Shown piece by piece: positions 8,624 to 16,434 of a stretch of DNA of 64,000 nucleotides. Origin of the DNA: JBFMFR01 sp040752025 (GTDB lineage: Bacteria > Chloroflexota > Anaerolineae > Anaerolineales > UBA4823); contig JBFMFR010000037.1 of the NCBI GenBank assembly GCA_040752025.1, forward strand, positions 1 through 64,000. Reading direction: 5' to 3'. The position numbers and the translations under genes were made by a program. Under the pieces are notes generated by a model, which had not been told where the DNA came from, ran no database searches, and was given only the letters and a program-made list of their open reading frames with translations. Within the stretch, counting starts at the first letter, position 1, and each line of letters opens with the position of its first letter.

Positions 8624-9067
8624 TCAGGGAGCGCCGGTTCCAGCACTGGTTCGGCGCAGCAAATACAGCAGCGCGGCGGCGTAGGCTTCGCTGGCATCGC
8701 TGGCGTCGAAAGTAAGCACCCGGTCATGAACTTGAATCGTGCAGCGATAACCGCCCAGGCCCGAGGTAAACTGCAACTCCGGGCGGCCCGCGGCCAGCAA
8801 AGCCGCTTCAAGCGCCAGGCGTAGTTGCTCTTCGCGCGGCAGCCACACGGTTTCCCTGGTCACCAGCGAGTCCAACGCCCATTCCGAAGCACCCTGAAAA
8901 CTGACCACCTGCATGCCCTGCAAAACATCCACCGTAACCAGCATGTCGCTGATCACGAAGATTTTCTCGTCCATCTGGCGATTCGGTATGGCAAAGAAAT
9001 CCAGCAGGGCCGGCTGCCATTGCAGCCCGGCGCGCTTTAGTTTTTTGGCAGTAGCAAGTGAAATCAC
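8624..9067 (-). CDS. Conserved hypothetical protein, 147 residues
   Basis: I do not recognise a characterised family with certainty. Similar proteins seen beside Clp1-like genes in this kind of genome are often labelled CpaE-like without support. The protein has no signal peptide or membrane segment. It opens with a short basic helix (LATAKKLKRAGLQW), continues with a likely beta-rich middle (EKIFVISDMLVTVDV, QVVSFQGASEWALDSLV), then a helix with WLPREEQLRLALEAAL, and ends with a beta-strand pair and a helix, DASDASEAYAAALLYLL. The start overlaps the stop of the DUF309 gene by four bases (ATGA), and the downstream Clp1-like gene follows after 11 bases, so the three are likely translated together. 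Confidence 0.6.
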   Translation of the reverse strand: MISLATAKKLKRAGLQWQPALLDFFAIPNRQMDEKIFVISDMLVTVDVLQGMQVVSFQGASEWALDSLVTRETVWLPREEQLRLALEAALLAAGRPELQFTSGLGGYRCTIQVHDRVLTFDASDASEAYAAALLYLLRRTSAGTGAP

Positions 9068-9507
9068 GGCTTCTCCCGATAGCGAACGGGGCGGAACAGG
9101 CTGCGGTCGAACTCGGCGATGCGCTCCCGGCCCAACTGCCGTAGCTGAGCATATACCTGGTGCACATCAGCGCGCAGGCTGGCAAGATCGATGCCCCGGC
9201 ACTCATCCGGGAAAGGCTCGATCCATTTGCGCAGGCGCAAGAACATCTTGACCGCGCCATTATAGTTACAACGCTCGATCTGCAAATAAGCTACCGCCAC
9301 CTGCAGGACAGCGCGATACAGCTCCCGGCCGATGGTCTGGTCTGCTTTCCAGGCTGCCTCCAAAGTCTCGTGGGCTTCGAAGTATTCACCGCGGTTGAAC
9401 AATTCCAACCCGCGAACAGCCCGTTCAGAGAGCGGCGCCTGGCAGGTTTCTTCGAGAGCGGCCCCACCTGGTTGCAATCGGTTGAATAGATCGTGATCGT
9501 TGCGCAT
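9064..9507 (-). CDS. DUF309 family protein
   Basis: 147 residues. The core LELFNRGEYFEAHETLEAAWK followed by ELYRAVLQVAVAYLQIERCNYNGA (quoted in parts) is the hallmark of the DUF309 helical-hairpin family, in which the conserved His and Glu of the EAHE motif sit on packed helices. Function is unknown; the family is soluble and small. It is the first gene of the DUF309 / hypothetical / Clp1-like kinase unit, with an ATGA overlap to the next gene. The region upstream (9508-9623) separates it from a divergent ABC transporter operon. Confidence 0.85.
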   Translation of the reverse strand: MRNDHDLFNRLQPGGAALEETCQAPLSERAVRGLELFNRGEYFEAHETLEAAWKADQTIGRELYRAVLQVAVAYLQIERCNYNGAVKMFLRLRKWIEPFPDECRGIDLASLRADVHQVYAQLRQLGRERIAEFDRSLFRPVRYREKP

Positions 9508-9541
9508 ACCTGCATTATAACCGCGAGGTCGCCTTGGGAAC

Positions 9542-9572
9542 TTGTCGGGATTTGGCGATTAGCCTGTATAAT
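9542..9572 (+). promoter_or_regulatory. Candidate sigma-70-type promoter for the ABC transporter operon
   Basis: A perfect TATAAT at 9567-9572 preceded, 19 bases upstream, by TTGTCG at 9542-9547. The spacing is longer than ideal, so the -10 is better supported than the -35. It lies 51 bases before the ATG at 9624 in the divergent intergenic region. Confidence 0.4.
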
Positions 9573-9623
9573 AAGCAGACGATACGAGGCACAGGCTCCT
9601 GGCCTGCGCTTTGAGGAAGCCGG

Positions 9624-10580
9624 ATGCCCGCGACCATTCAACTCCACAACCTGAGTAAACGCTACAAGCAAAACCTTGCTGTTGATGATCTTAGCCTGAG
9701 CATCGAAGAAGGCGAGATCTTTGGCTTCGTCGGGCCGAATGGGGCCGGGAAAACCAGCACGATCCGTATGATCGCCGGGCTGCTGCAGCCAACCAGCGGT
9801 GAGATCTACGTCCAGGGCCACTCCGTCCGGTTTGCGCCGGAGCAGGCGAAGGCGATCATTGGCTATATGCCCGATTTCTTCGGCACCTACCCAAACCTGA
9901 AGGTTTGGGAATACCTGGATTTTTTCGGCGACTGCCATAAGATCCCCGCAGCAAAGCGCTCCGGGTTGATCCAGGAACTGCTGGAACTGGTCGAGTTGAG
10001 CCACCGCAGCGAAGACCTGGTGGACCAGCTTTCACGTGGCTTGCAGCAGCGCCTGAGCCTGGCGCGCACATTAATCCATGACCCACAGGTGCTGATTCTG
10101 GACGAGCCGGCCTCCGGGCTGGACCCCCGGGCGCGCATCGAGATTCGCGAACTCCTGGTTGAGCTGGCGGACATGGGCAAAACCATTTTCTTTTCGACGC
10201 ACATCCTGGCAGACGTTGCCGAGATCTGCACGCGAGTGGGTATTATCGAGGCTGGAAAACTGGTAGCAACCGGCAGCCTGGATGAATTACAGGTTCGGAT
10301 TCTGCCGCAGCGCGAGATCGAAATCACGCTGCTGGATGGCACAGAGGCCGCTCAAGCGCTTTTGCAAACGATGCACAATATCAGCGCCATTCAGACTTTA
10401 CCAGCGCGAGAAAACGGCGAGCGCAACCGCATCACCCTGGCATTTTCAGGCAGCGACCAGGATTTGAGCCAGGTGCTGAAAGCGCTGGTTCAGCACGATA
10501 TCCCAGTCATCCAGTTCAGAGAAGAAGACAACGACCTGGAAGAGGTTTTCTTACGAGCGACTAAAGGCCTGGTTACATGA
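9624..10580 (+). CDS. ABC transporter ATP-binding protein
   Basis: 318 residues, ABC-2 type ATPase. Walker A is GPNGAGKTST (about residues 38-47), the Q-loop region is YMPDFFGTYPNL, the signature reads LSRGLQQRLSLAR (Arg-Gly-Leu in place of the usual Gly-Gly-Gln, common in this subfamily), Walker B is VLILDEPASGLD and the switch His lies in FFSTHILADV. The C-terminal 90 residues form the extra domain usual in multi-gene ABC-2 exporters. The ATG at 9624 follows GAGGAAG. Its stop overlaps the ATG of the permease gene (ATGA), so the two form an exporter; the substrate is unknown. Confidence 0.95.
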   Translation: MPATIQLHNLSKRYKQNLAVDDLSLSIEEGEIFGFVGPNGAGKTSTIRMIAGLLQPTSGEIYVQGHSVRFAPEQAKAIIGYMPDFFGTYPNLKVWEYLDFFGDCHKIPAAKRSGLIQELLELVELSHRSEDLVDQLSRGLQQRLSLARTLIHDPQVLILDEPASGLDPRARIEIRELLVELADMGKTIFFSTHILADVAEICTRVGIIEAGKLVATGSLDELQVRILPQREIEITLLDGTEAAQALLQTMHNISAIQTLPARENGERNRITLAFSGSDQDLSQVLKALVQHDIPVIQFREEDNDLEEVFLRATKGLVT

Positions 10581-11494
10581 TGCAACTGCCTAAAATTACG
10601 CTGCCGTGGAAAAACCCGGTCTTTGTCAAAGAACTGCGCACGCGCATGCGCGGTAACAGAACCTTCGTCCTGGTCACCGCCCACTTACTGATCGTCAGCG
10701 CCATCGCGCTGCTGGCGTACCTGGCCTTCATCGCATCCCTGTCTTCTTACAGCACAGCAGAGGCGCGCAGAAATTTCGGAAAACTGCTGTTCGGTTTGGT
10801 AGTATTACTGGAATTATTCACGATCACCTTCATTGCACCGGCGCTGACTTCGGGAATGATTTCATCGGAGCGCGAGCGCCAAACCTATGATCTGATCAAG
10901 GTGACCCTGCTGCCGGCGCGCTCGCTGGTATCCGGCAAGTATGCGGCTGCGCTGGTGTTCCTGTTCCTGCTACTGTTCACCTCTATTCCTCTGCAAAGCC
11001 CGGCCTTCCTGGTAGGAGGCGCTTCACCCAGCGAGATTATCATCGCCGTGCTGATCATCGCCGTCACTGCGGTTGTGTTCTGCGCAGCCGGGATTTTTTT
11101 CTCAAGCCTATCGTCGCGCACCCTGTTAGCCACAATCCTCTCCTACGCCTTCGCCATCATTTTGGTGTTCGGCATCCCGGCGCTCTTACTGGTATTCCTA
11201 CTGTTATTGCAAACCACAAATTTTGCAGGACTCGACGGCCTTTCTATAAACGCCCAGTTCAGGCTGCTGCTGATCGGTTGGTGGATCGTCTCAACCAGCC
11301 CGTTGATGACTGTTGTGGCAACCGAACTGGCTCTAGAACAATCCCACGGCGTGTGGTGGTTTTCTGTTCCACTCAGCAATGGGGTTGAGGTACACTTCCC
11401 CTCGCCCTGGAGCGCTTATGTCATTTTCTATCTAATCCTAAGCGTGGTTTTCATCTGGTTGAGCGTTCGCCGTATCCGGCGGATCGACCCATAG
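10577..11494 (+). CDS. ABC-2 type transporter permease
   Basis: 305 residues with six clear hydrophobic segments: roughly residues 32-52, 75-97, 128-147, 153-180, 186-210 and 270-298. The short cytoplasmic N-terminus contains NPVFVKELRTRMRGNRTF, a motif seen at the start of ABC-2 permeases next to ATPases of this type, and the GMISSERERQTYDLIKVTLL stretch after the second segment is also typical. The gene overlaps the ATPase by four bases and the pair presumably forms a complete exporter. An SDR gene follows after 21 bases with its own strong Shine-Dalgarno sequence. Confidence 0.9.
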   Translation: MMQLPKITLPWKNPVFVKELRTRMRGNRTFVLVTAHLLIVSAIALLAYLAFIASLSSYSTAEARRNFGKLLFGLVVLLELFTITFIAPALTSGMISSERERQTYDLIKVTLLPARSLVSGKYAAALVFLFLLLFTSIPLQSPAFLVGGASPSEIIIAVLIIAVTAVVFCAAGIFFSSLSSRTLLATILSYAFAIILVFGIPALLLVFLLLLQTTNFAGLDGLSINAQFRLLLIGWWIVSTSPLMTVVATELALEQSHGVWWFSVPLSNGVEVHFPSPWSAYVIFYLILSVVFIWLSVRRIRRIDP

Positions 11495-11515
11495 TTTCAC
11501 ATCTGGAGGTTTATC

Positions 11516-12607
11516 ATGAAAGCATTCGTTACGGGCGCCACCGGTTTCATTGGCAAACGTCTGGTGCACAGGCTGGTAGAGCGCGGCGATCAGGTAGTTG
11601 CCCTGGTGCGTTCACCTGAAGCCGCACGGGCCATCCAGGCCATGGGCGCTAGCGCGGCTATTGGGGATATCCTGGACTTCGAATCCATGCAGGCCGGTAT
11701 GCTGGGCTGCGACGTGGTATTCCACCTGGCAGGCTGGTATAAGCTGGGCGCTCGTGACATCCAACCGGCGGAGGCCATCAACGTACAAGGCACACTCAAC
11801 GTGCTGGGCCTGGCGCACCAGTTGGGCGTTCCACGAATCATCTACACCAGCACCATCGCCGTATTGGGCGACACGCAGGGATACGTGGCAGATGAAACTT
11901 ACCAATCTCAAGCCGAACATTTCCTGACCGAGTACGACCGCACGAAGTGGATGGCGCACTACAAGGTAGCCCTGCCCTTGATCGCCAAAGGTGCGCCGGT
12001 GATCATCCTGATGCCAGGCGCGGTATATGGCCCTGGCGACCCCAGCCTGGTCGGCGATATCATGCGCCTGTTCTATCGAGGTTTCCTGCCCGTGCTGCCG
12101 GGCCCAGAACTGACCCTGACCTTTGCTCACGTGGACGATGTTGCCGAAGGCCACCTGCTGGCAGCCGAAAAGGGCAAACCCGGTGAAAGCTACCTGTTGA
12201 CCGGACCGATCCTGTCGCTGGGCCAGGTTGCCCAGGTATGGGCAGAGATCAGCGGCAGGCGCGCCCCGGTCTTGCAAATCCCGGCGCGTTTCATCAAACT
12301 TCTGGCCCCAATCGTCGCCGCCCTGGGGGCATACCTGCCGCTTCCGGCTATCATCAGCAAGGATGCGATTGCGATCCTGGAAGCCACCTACATCGCCTGC
12401 GCGGATAAAGCCCAGGCAGAGCTGGGCTGGCAAGCCCGACCGGTAGAAGAAGGAATGCGCCAGACTTTCGACGCGTTGGCAAAGACAATCCAACCGGTCA
12501 AACTGCTGCCCCAGGACCCAGCCCGTTGCAGACAACTGGCAGGAGCGGCCCTGGGAGCAGCTATAGGATTGTTACTCGCCTGGTGGATCACTCGCCGGCG
12601 CAAATAA
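11516..12607 (+). CDS. Extended SDR (NAD-dependent epimerase/dehydratase-like) with C-terminal membrane tail
   Basis: 363 residues. The Rossmann motif TGATGFIGKRL starts at residue 7; the catalytic block is YTSTIAVLG followed by the YxxxK motif in EYDRTKWMAH, and GAVYGPGD is the usual substrate loop. The last 25 residues (AALGAAIGLLLAWWI then RRRK) form a hydrophobic segment with a basic end, so the enzyme is probably tail-anchored, which is unusual for SDRs of the dihydroflavonol reductase / hopanoid-associated sugar epimerase type it resembles. GGAGG lies seven bases before the ATG. It may be cotranscribed with the ABC transporter upstream. Confidence 0.85.
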   Translation: MKAFVTGATGFIGKRLVHRLVERGDQVVALVRSPEAARAIQAMGASAAIGDILDFESMQAGMLGCDVVFHLAGWYKLGARDIQPAEAINVQGTLNVLGLAHQLGVPRIIYTSTIAVLGDTQGYVADETYQSQAEHFLTEYDRTKWMAHYKVALPLIAKGAPVIILMPGAVYGPGDPSLVGDIMRLFYRGFLPVLPGPELTLTFAHVDDVAEGHLLAAEKGKPGESYLLTGPILSLGQVAQVWAEISGRRAPVLQIPARFIKLLAPIVAALGAYLPLPAIISKDAIAILEATYIACADKAQAELGWQARPVEEGMRQTFDALAKTIQPVKLLPQDPARCRQLAGAALGAAIGLLLAWWITRRRK

Positions 12608-12662
12608 CGCTGCGTTCTGCGCGAAGGCGACTGGCTAACTGGCCACCTGGTGGAACGATTTT

Positions 12663-13247
12663 CTACCCGCCTCCCGGCGAAATAATGATCGTCTTGGTAG
12701 GCTTGGGAGTAGGTTTCGGCGTTGACACGGTAGAAGGCAGTGGGAAGATCCAATAGCTTTCGCCATTGCCTTCCACTACGTAGCCGCTCAGTTTGTCGGC
12801 GGGTGCCCATACCTTCCAAACCAGGTAATCTTCGACGCACCAGGGGCCATCCTCGATGAACAGACTTTCACCGGGGGCCAGGTCACGCCGGCCTGGGTCG
12901 TAGAAAAAATCCGTATAGATATACAGGCGACCGTAAAAACCCACGGTATCCACATAAGCCATGTCGCCTAAATGCAAGCGTGAAGCTATACATCCAGGCA
13001 AGGGGTAATGGATCGGCATCGAGTACGGGTTCCATCCCCCTGCCGCGGTCGGATACGGCGTTGAAGTAGGCACTGCTGTTGGCAGGGGAGGTGGCTGGGT
13101 GGCTACCACCTGGGTAACATAGCGCGTTACCACCACCACCGGGGTGAGGGTGGGAGGCTGGTTCGTAGCAACTGTCCCCGAACAGGCCGAGGTGAATACA
13201 AACAGGCTTAGCAGCAAGGCATAAGCCAGGCAGGTAATCTTTTTCAT
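12663..13247 (-). CDS. Lipoprotein with SH3-like domain (paralogue of the next gene)
   Basis: 194 residues from the ATG at 13247, chosen because GGAG lies six bases upstream; GTG at 13259 is an alternative. A hydrophobic signal with FTSACS suggests lipidation at the Cys near residue 22. A Pro/Thr/Val-rich linker (VVVVTRYVTQVVATQPPPLP) follows, then a compact domain: PIHYPLPGCIASRLHLGD, GPWCVEDYLVWKV, GYVVEGNGESYWIFPLP. The domain resembles bacterial SH3-like modules that bind or decorate the envelope. The neighbouring gene at 13284-13817 has the same layout, so the pair is a tandem duplication. The last residues form a Pro/Lys/Thr-rich tail. Confidence 0.65.
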   Translation of the reverse strand: MKKITCLAYALLLSLFVFTSACSGTVATNQPPTLTPVVVVTRYVTQVVATQPPPLPTAVPTSTPYPTAAGGWNPYSMPIHYPLPGCIASRLHLGDMAYVDTVGFYGRLYIYTDFFYDPGRRDLAPGESLFIEDGPWCVEDYLVWKVWAPADKLSGYVVEGNGESYWIFPLPSTVSTPKPTPKPTKTIIISPGGG

Positions 13248-13283
13248 TCTCATCTCCACAACGCGGCCTGGAATAGACCGACC

Positions 13284-13817
13284 TTATTTAACGGGGAAAA
13301 GCCAATACTCATTCCCATTTCCTTCCGGTGTGTACCCCAGGACGCCATTGATGGTCTCCACAAACCAAACCAGCCAACCGTGACTGCACCACGGGCCATC
13401 CACAATCAAAACGATCTCACCAGGTTGGGCATAGTATAGAATTGTATCGTACTGCAAATCCGAGCCATAACGAATGGCGTTCGGACCACCCACCAGAGAT
13501 ACCATGGCCCGGTCGCCGCGGTGTAAGCGTGAGGCCACGCAGTCAGGCAGCGGGTAATAAATCGGCGCAGTCAATGGATCCCAGGTTGGAGTAAGTGTGG
13601 GCTCAGGGGTGGAAGTGGGCTGCGGCGTAGACGTAGGCAGCGGTGTAGCCGTAATAATCTCAACTGCCACCTCTGTAACGACTTGCACCTGGGTAGGCAA
13701 CGCCGTGGGCGTTTCCTCCAGTATGATGCGCGGCGCTTCAACACGACACGCCAGGGAGGCCAGGAACAAGCTTACCACAAGCCAGTAAACTCGCTTCCTA
13801 TGAAACAAGCTGAGCAT
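13284..13817 (-). CDS. Lipoprotein-like protein with SH3-like domain (paralogue of the previous gene)
   Basis: 177 residues. The N-terminus has a basic start and a hydrophobic stretch ending in SLACRVE, consistent with a lipoprotein or signal anchor, although the lipobox is not canonical. A Thr/Pro-rich linker (about residues 50-80) leads to the domain with PIYYPLPDCVASRLHRGDRA, GPWCSHGWLVWFV and GYTPEGNGNEYWLFPV. Those blocks align directly with the neighbouring lipoprotein, including both Cys residues and the GNG(E/N)xYW motif. The two genes are separated by 36 bases and share orientation with the L,D-transpeptidase gene upstream, so an envelope role is likely but the ligand is unknown. Confidence 0.65.
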   Translation of the reverse strand: MLSLFHRKRVYWLVVSLFLASLACRVEAPRIILEETPTALPTQVQVVTEVAVEIITATPLPTSTPQPTSTPEPTLTPTWDPLTAPIYYPLPDCVASRLHRGDRAMVSLVGGPNAIRYGSDLQYDTILYYAQPGEIVLIVDGPWCSHGWLVWFVETINGVLGYTPEGNGNEYWLFPVK

Positions 13818-13868
13818 ATCAAGCTCCTTTTCTTATCAAGATTTGGGTGATCGCATCCAAACTATAGA

Positions 13869-14876
13869 CTAGAAAACGATCACTCGGGTTCCCTGGTCCG
13901 ATTCCACATAATCCTTTTCAAGAGGAGCGAAAGGTTCGGCCCAGCGATAAATCCATAAAGCATCTTTGGGACTCAAATTGATACAGCCATGACTCTGGGG
14001 AGTCCCATAATCATTGTGCCAGTACGTTCCATGAAGCGAAACCCCTGTCCAGGAGATATAACAAACCCAGGGTACCCCTGGGAGGTCGAATTCGCTGCCC
14101 TCCGCGTTCGAGGCCATGTGGCGCGAAGGCTGCTTACGCTCCACTCGGAACTCGCCTTGAGGGGTATCGCCTTCGAAATAGCCAGTTGCTGTACGGGCAG
14201 TGAACACCGGGTGTTTGCCTTCATAGGCAATCACCCGCTGCCTGGTCAGATCCACCTCGATACGCTTATCCGGAACGCCCGGCGAGATCGGGGTGATCTC
14301 ATCGGCGCGGATCGGGCGCAGGTGCTCGGCATTGGCCATAAAATAACCGCCATTGCGGTCATCGAGAATCTGGTACCAGATGGTGTTATTGATCCCTGTG
14401 AATGCATAGTGGACCCAATGGGTGGTTTTGAAATAGTACCGATAGCCGCGCTTCCAGCCCTTGTCTTCAACCTGCCAGGTTTGGGTGTAAGGCACAGTGA
14501 CTTCGGCCAGCATCCCCCCGGCCGGTATCTTCATAACTGGTTCGTTCAAATGTTCTTCGACAGGCTGCACGTAAGCCGAATGCAGCCAGCCATCGTTGGT
14601 TCTCAACCAAATTGGATTCTTTTCCGGGCGAGGATCACCTATCCTTATCTCATTTACATCTACAACCGTATCGGTAATGTAATAACCTATTTCGTCGCTG
14701 TAGAAGGATGGACGGTTATAGTAACGCAGCGAATATACCGTACGGCCTTTGTTGAATGGCAAAGGCCGGCTGGCGTCAGGATCGCCGCCAGGGGGGAAAT
14801 CACGAAAGCCAAGACCCGCGGCGGCTGCCGCGCCAAGTTTCAAGAAATCACGTCGTGTCAATTTAGAAGCCATCAC
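13869..14876 (-). CDS. Tat-exported L,D-transpeptidase (YkuD domain)
   Basis: 335 residues. The N-terminus carries a twin-arginine signal (SKLTRRDFLKLGAAAAAGLG), so the protein is exported folded. An SH3-like middle (about residues 45-190) precedes the YkuD catalytic domain, which begins with IEVDLTRQRVIAYEGKHPVF and contains the active-site block HGTYWHN and SHGCINLS with the catalytic Cys near residue 298. Such enzymes make 3-3 peptidoglycan cross-links or attach proteins to peptidoglycan. A TTGCGG / TATGAT promoter lies upstream. It precedes the two SH3-like lipoprotein genes on the same strand. Confidence 0.9.
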   Translation of the reverse strand: MMASKLTRRDFLKLGAAAAAGLGFRDFPPGGDPDASRPLPFNKGRTVYSLRYYNRPSFYSDEIGYYITDTVVDVNEIRIGDPRPEKNPIWLRTNDGWLHSAYVQPVEEHLNEPVMKIPAGGMLAEVTVPYTQTWQVEDKGWKRGYRYYFKTTHWVHYAFTGINNTIWYQILDDRNGGYFMANAEHLRPIRADEITPISPGVPDKRIEVDLTRQRVIAYEGKHPVFTARTATGYFEGDTPQGEFRVERKQPSRHMASNAEGSEFDLPGVPWVCYISWTGVSLHGTYWHNDYGTPQSHGCINLSPKDALWIYRWAEPFAPLEKDYVESDQGTRVIVF

Positions 14877-14903
14877 AATACCCTTGTAAAATAGTTACCA
14901 CAA

Positions 14904-14932
14904 ATCATAGCATAATTGGGCAGTTTCCGCAA
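14904..14932 (-). promoter_or_regulatory. Candidate sigma-70 promoter for the L,D-transpeptidase gene
   Basis: On the minus strand TTGCGG (14932-14927) is followed after exactly 17 bases by TATGAT (14909-14904), about 28 bases before the start codon at 14876. Confidence 0.5.
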
Positions 14933-15016
14933 ACCATCCAAGGCGCGGTGCAGAGTGGTAAAATACACCCTGATGCAATTTCCATTTTCACATGCTTACA
15001 AAATGGAGGCTTTGCT

Positions 15017-15316
15017 ATGCGCCTGGATGGGCGGAAACCAGATGAACTGAGATCCATAAGCATAATTCCCGATTATACAACTTATGCCGAGGGTTCGGTA
15101 CTGATTGCTTGTGGCAATACGAAAGTCCTCTGCAATGTGACTGTCGAAGAAGGCGTGCCGCGCTGGATGCAATCGCAAGGGAAAGCCGGCGGCTGGATCA
15201 CCGGAGAATATGCCATGCTGCCACGCTCTACCCATACGCGTACACCGCGCGAAACATCTGGCCTGGGGGGCGCACGCAAGAGATCCGACTGTGAAAGGAG
15301 CCTATGCATACCTTAG
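15017..15316 (+). pseudogene. rph: Truncated, frameshifted RNase PH gene
   Basis: The ATG at 15017 follows GGAGG and starts MRLDGRKPDELR, a textbook RNase PH N-terminus. The match continues through EGSVLIACGNTKVLCNVTVEEGVP, GGWITGEYAMLPRSTHTRTPRE (quoted in parts), about the first 83 of the usual 240 residues. After TSGLGG the frame changes: adding one G to the run of six Gs near 15265-15270 restores GGRTQEIRL, the expected next block, but that frame stops at once. The remaining 150 residues, including the phosphate-binding and catalytic parts, are missing, and the next gene begins inside the reading frame. The fragment cannot make an active exoribonuclease. Confidence 0.85.
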
Positions 15317-16311
15317 AACCAGACGAGGTCCGCTTCTTTAGCGGGCGATCTCACCCTGAACTGGCGGCTGATATCGCTGCACACCTGTCCGTTCCGCTTG
15401 ACCCAACTTATTTCTCGCGTTTCAGCAATGACAACCTCTATATCCAGCTCGGGGCCAGCGTACGCGGACGCGTGGTATTCATCATCCAATCTTTGACGCC
15501 GCCCGTAAGCGACCATTTGCTGGAGCTGCTGATGATGCTCGATATCGCCCGTGGCGCCGGGGCAAGCGAAGTGCATGCTATCATCCCCTATTTCTCTTAT
15601 GCCAGGTCCGACAAGAAAGATGCCCCGCGCATCTCGATCACCGCACGCCTGGTTGCCGATTTGCTGCAAACGGCAGGCGCGACGCACATCATGACTATGA
15701 CCTTGCATTCGCCACAGGTGCATGGTTTCTTCAGTGTACCGACCGATCCACTCACTGCTCGCCCACTTTTCGTTAAGCATTTCCTTGAACAGGGGCTCGA
15801 TCCAAAAGAGACCATAGTTGTCTCGCCAGATGTAGGGCGCGCCAAACCAGCGGCCCGGTTTGCAGTGCGCCTGGGTCTGTCAGTTGCTTCCGCGCAAAAG
15901 CAACGGGTTTCAGATAATGAGGTATTGGTAGGCGGAGGAATTGAGCGCCAGGTCCAGGGCTTCCGGCGCGCCCTGGTATATGACGACGAAATCGCGACCG
16001 GTTCGACTGTTATAGAAGTCTGCAAACTGCTGATACAAACGGGCATTCAGGAGATCTCTATCATCTGTACACATGGTGTATTTGCCCGCGATGCTCTGCC
16101 GCGCTTGAACGCCATCTCGCAGATATCGCAGATCATAACCACCAATACAGTACCCATCCATCCTGAAAAACGCACATCGAAACTAAAGATCATTAACGTG
16201 GCACCCGTATTTGGTGAAGCAATCTGGCATAACTACACACGCCAATCTATCGGCGATCTGTTCTCATTCAGCCAGGATTTAATTGAAGAACTGGGCGATG
16301 AGGATGTCTGA
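15304..16311 (+). CDS. prs: Ribose-phosphate pyrophosphokinase (PRPP synthetase), divergent
   Basis: 335 residues, close to the family length. Landmarks: FFSGRSHPELAADIA, SVRGRVVFIIQSL, LLELLMMLDIARGAGASEV, IIPYFSYARSDKKDAPR, the LHSPQVHGFF loop, SPDVGRAKPAARFA, and the PRPP-binding loop VYDDEIATGSTV, where canonical enzymes read DDxIDTGGT. The catalytic flexible loop AQKQRVSDNEV is present but differs from the common K-R-R form. It should make PRPP from ribose 5-phosphate and ATP for nucleotide, His and Trp synthesis. The start overlaps the rph remnant by 13 bases and has GGAG only three bases upstream, as if the gene was brought into an existing translational context. Confidence 0.85.
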   Translation: MHTLEPDEVRFFSGRSHPELAADIAAHLSVPLDPTYFSRFSNDNLYIQLGASVRGRVVFIIQSLTPPVSDHLLELLMMLDIARGAGASEVHAIIPYFSYARSDKKDAPRISITARLVADLLQTAGATHIMTMTLHSPQVHGFFSVPTDPLTARPLFVKHFLEQGLDPKETIVVSPDVGRAKPAARFAVRLGLSVASAQKQRVSDNEVLVGGGIERQVQGFRRALVYDDEIATGSTVIEVCKLLIQTGIQEISIICTHGVFARDALPRLNAISQISQIITTNTVPIHPEKRTSKLKIINVAPVFGEAIWHNYTRQSIGDLFSFSQDLIEELGDEDV

Positions 16312-16393
16312 TTTGCCGGGGAACTAATAATGTTGCAAGCTTTTCAACCAGCATTCCTGGTTTATGAATGATACAATCTAAACTCGCCAACTT

Positions 16394-16409
16394 TATAATT
16401 CGAATTATA
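16394..16409. promoter_or_regulatory. Perfect 16-base palindrome upstream of the AAA ATPase gene
   Basis: TATAATTCGAATTATA reads identically on both strands and lies 26 bases before the ATG at 16435. It may be an operator, or contain a -10 element (TATAAT) for either strand. No second copy is visible nearby. Confidence 0.45.
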
Positions 16410-16434
16410 TTGAATCGATTGTCAGGAGAACTTC

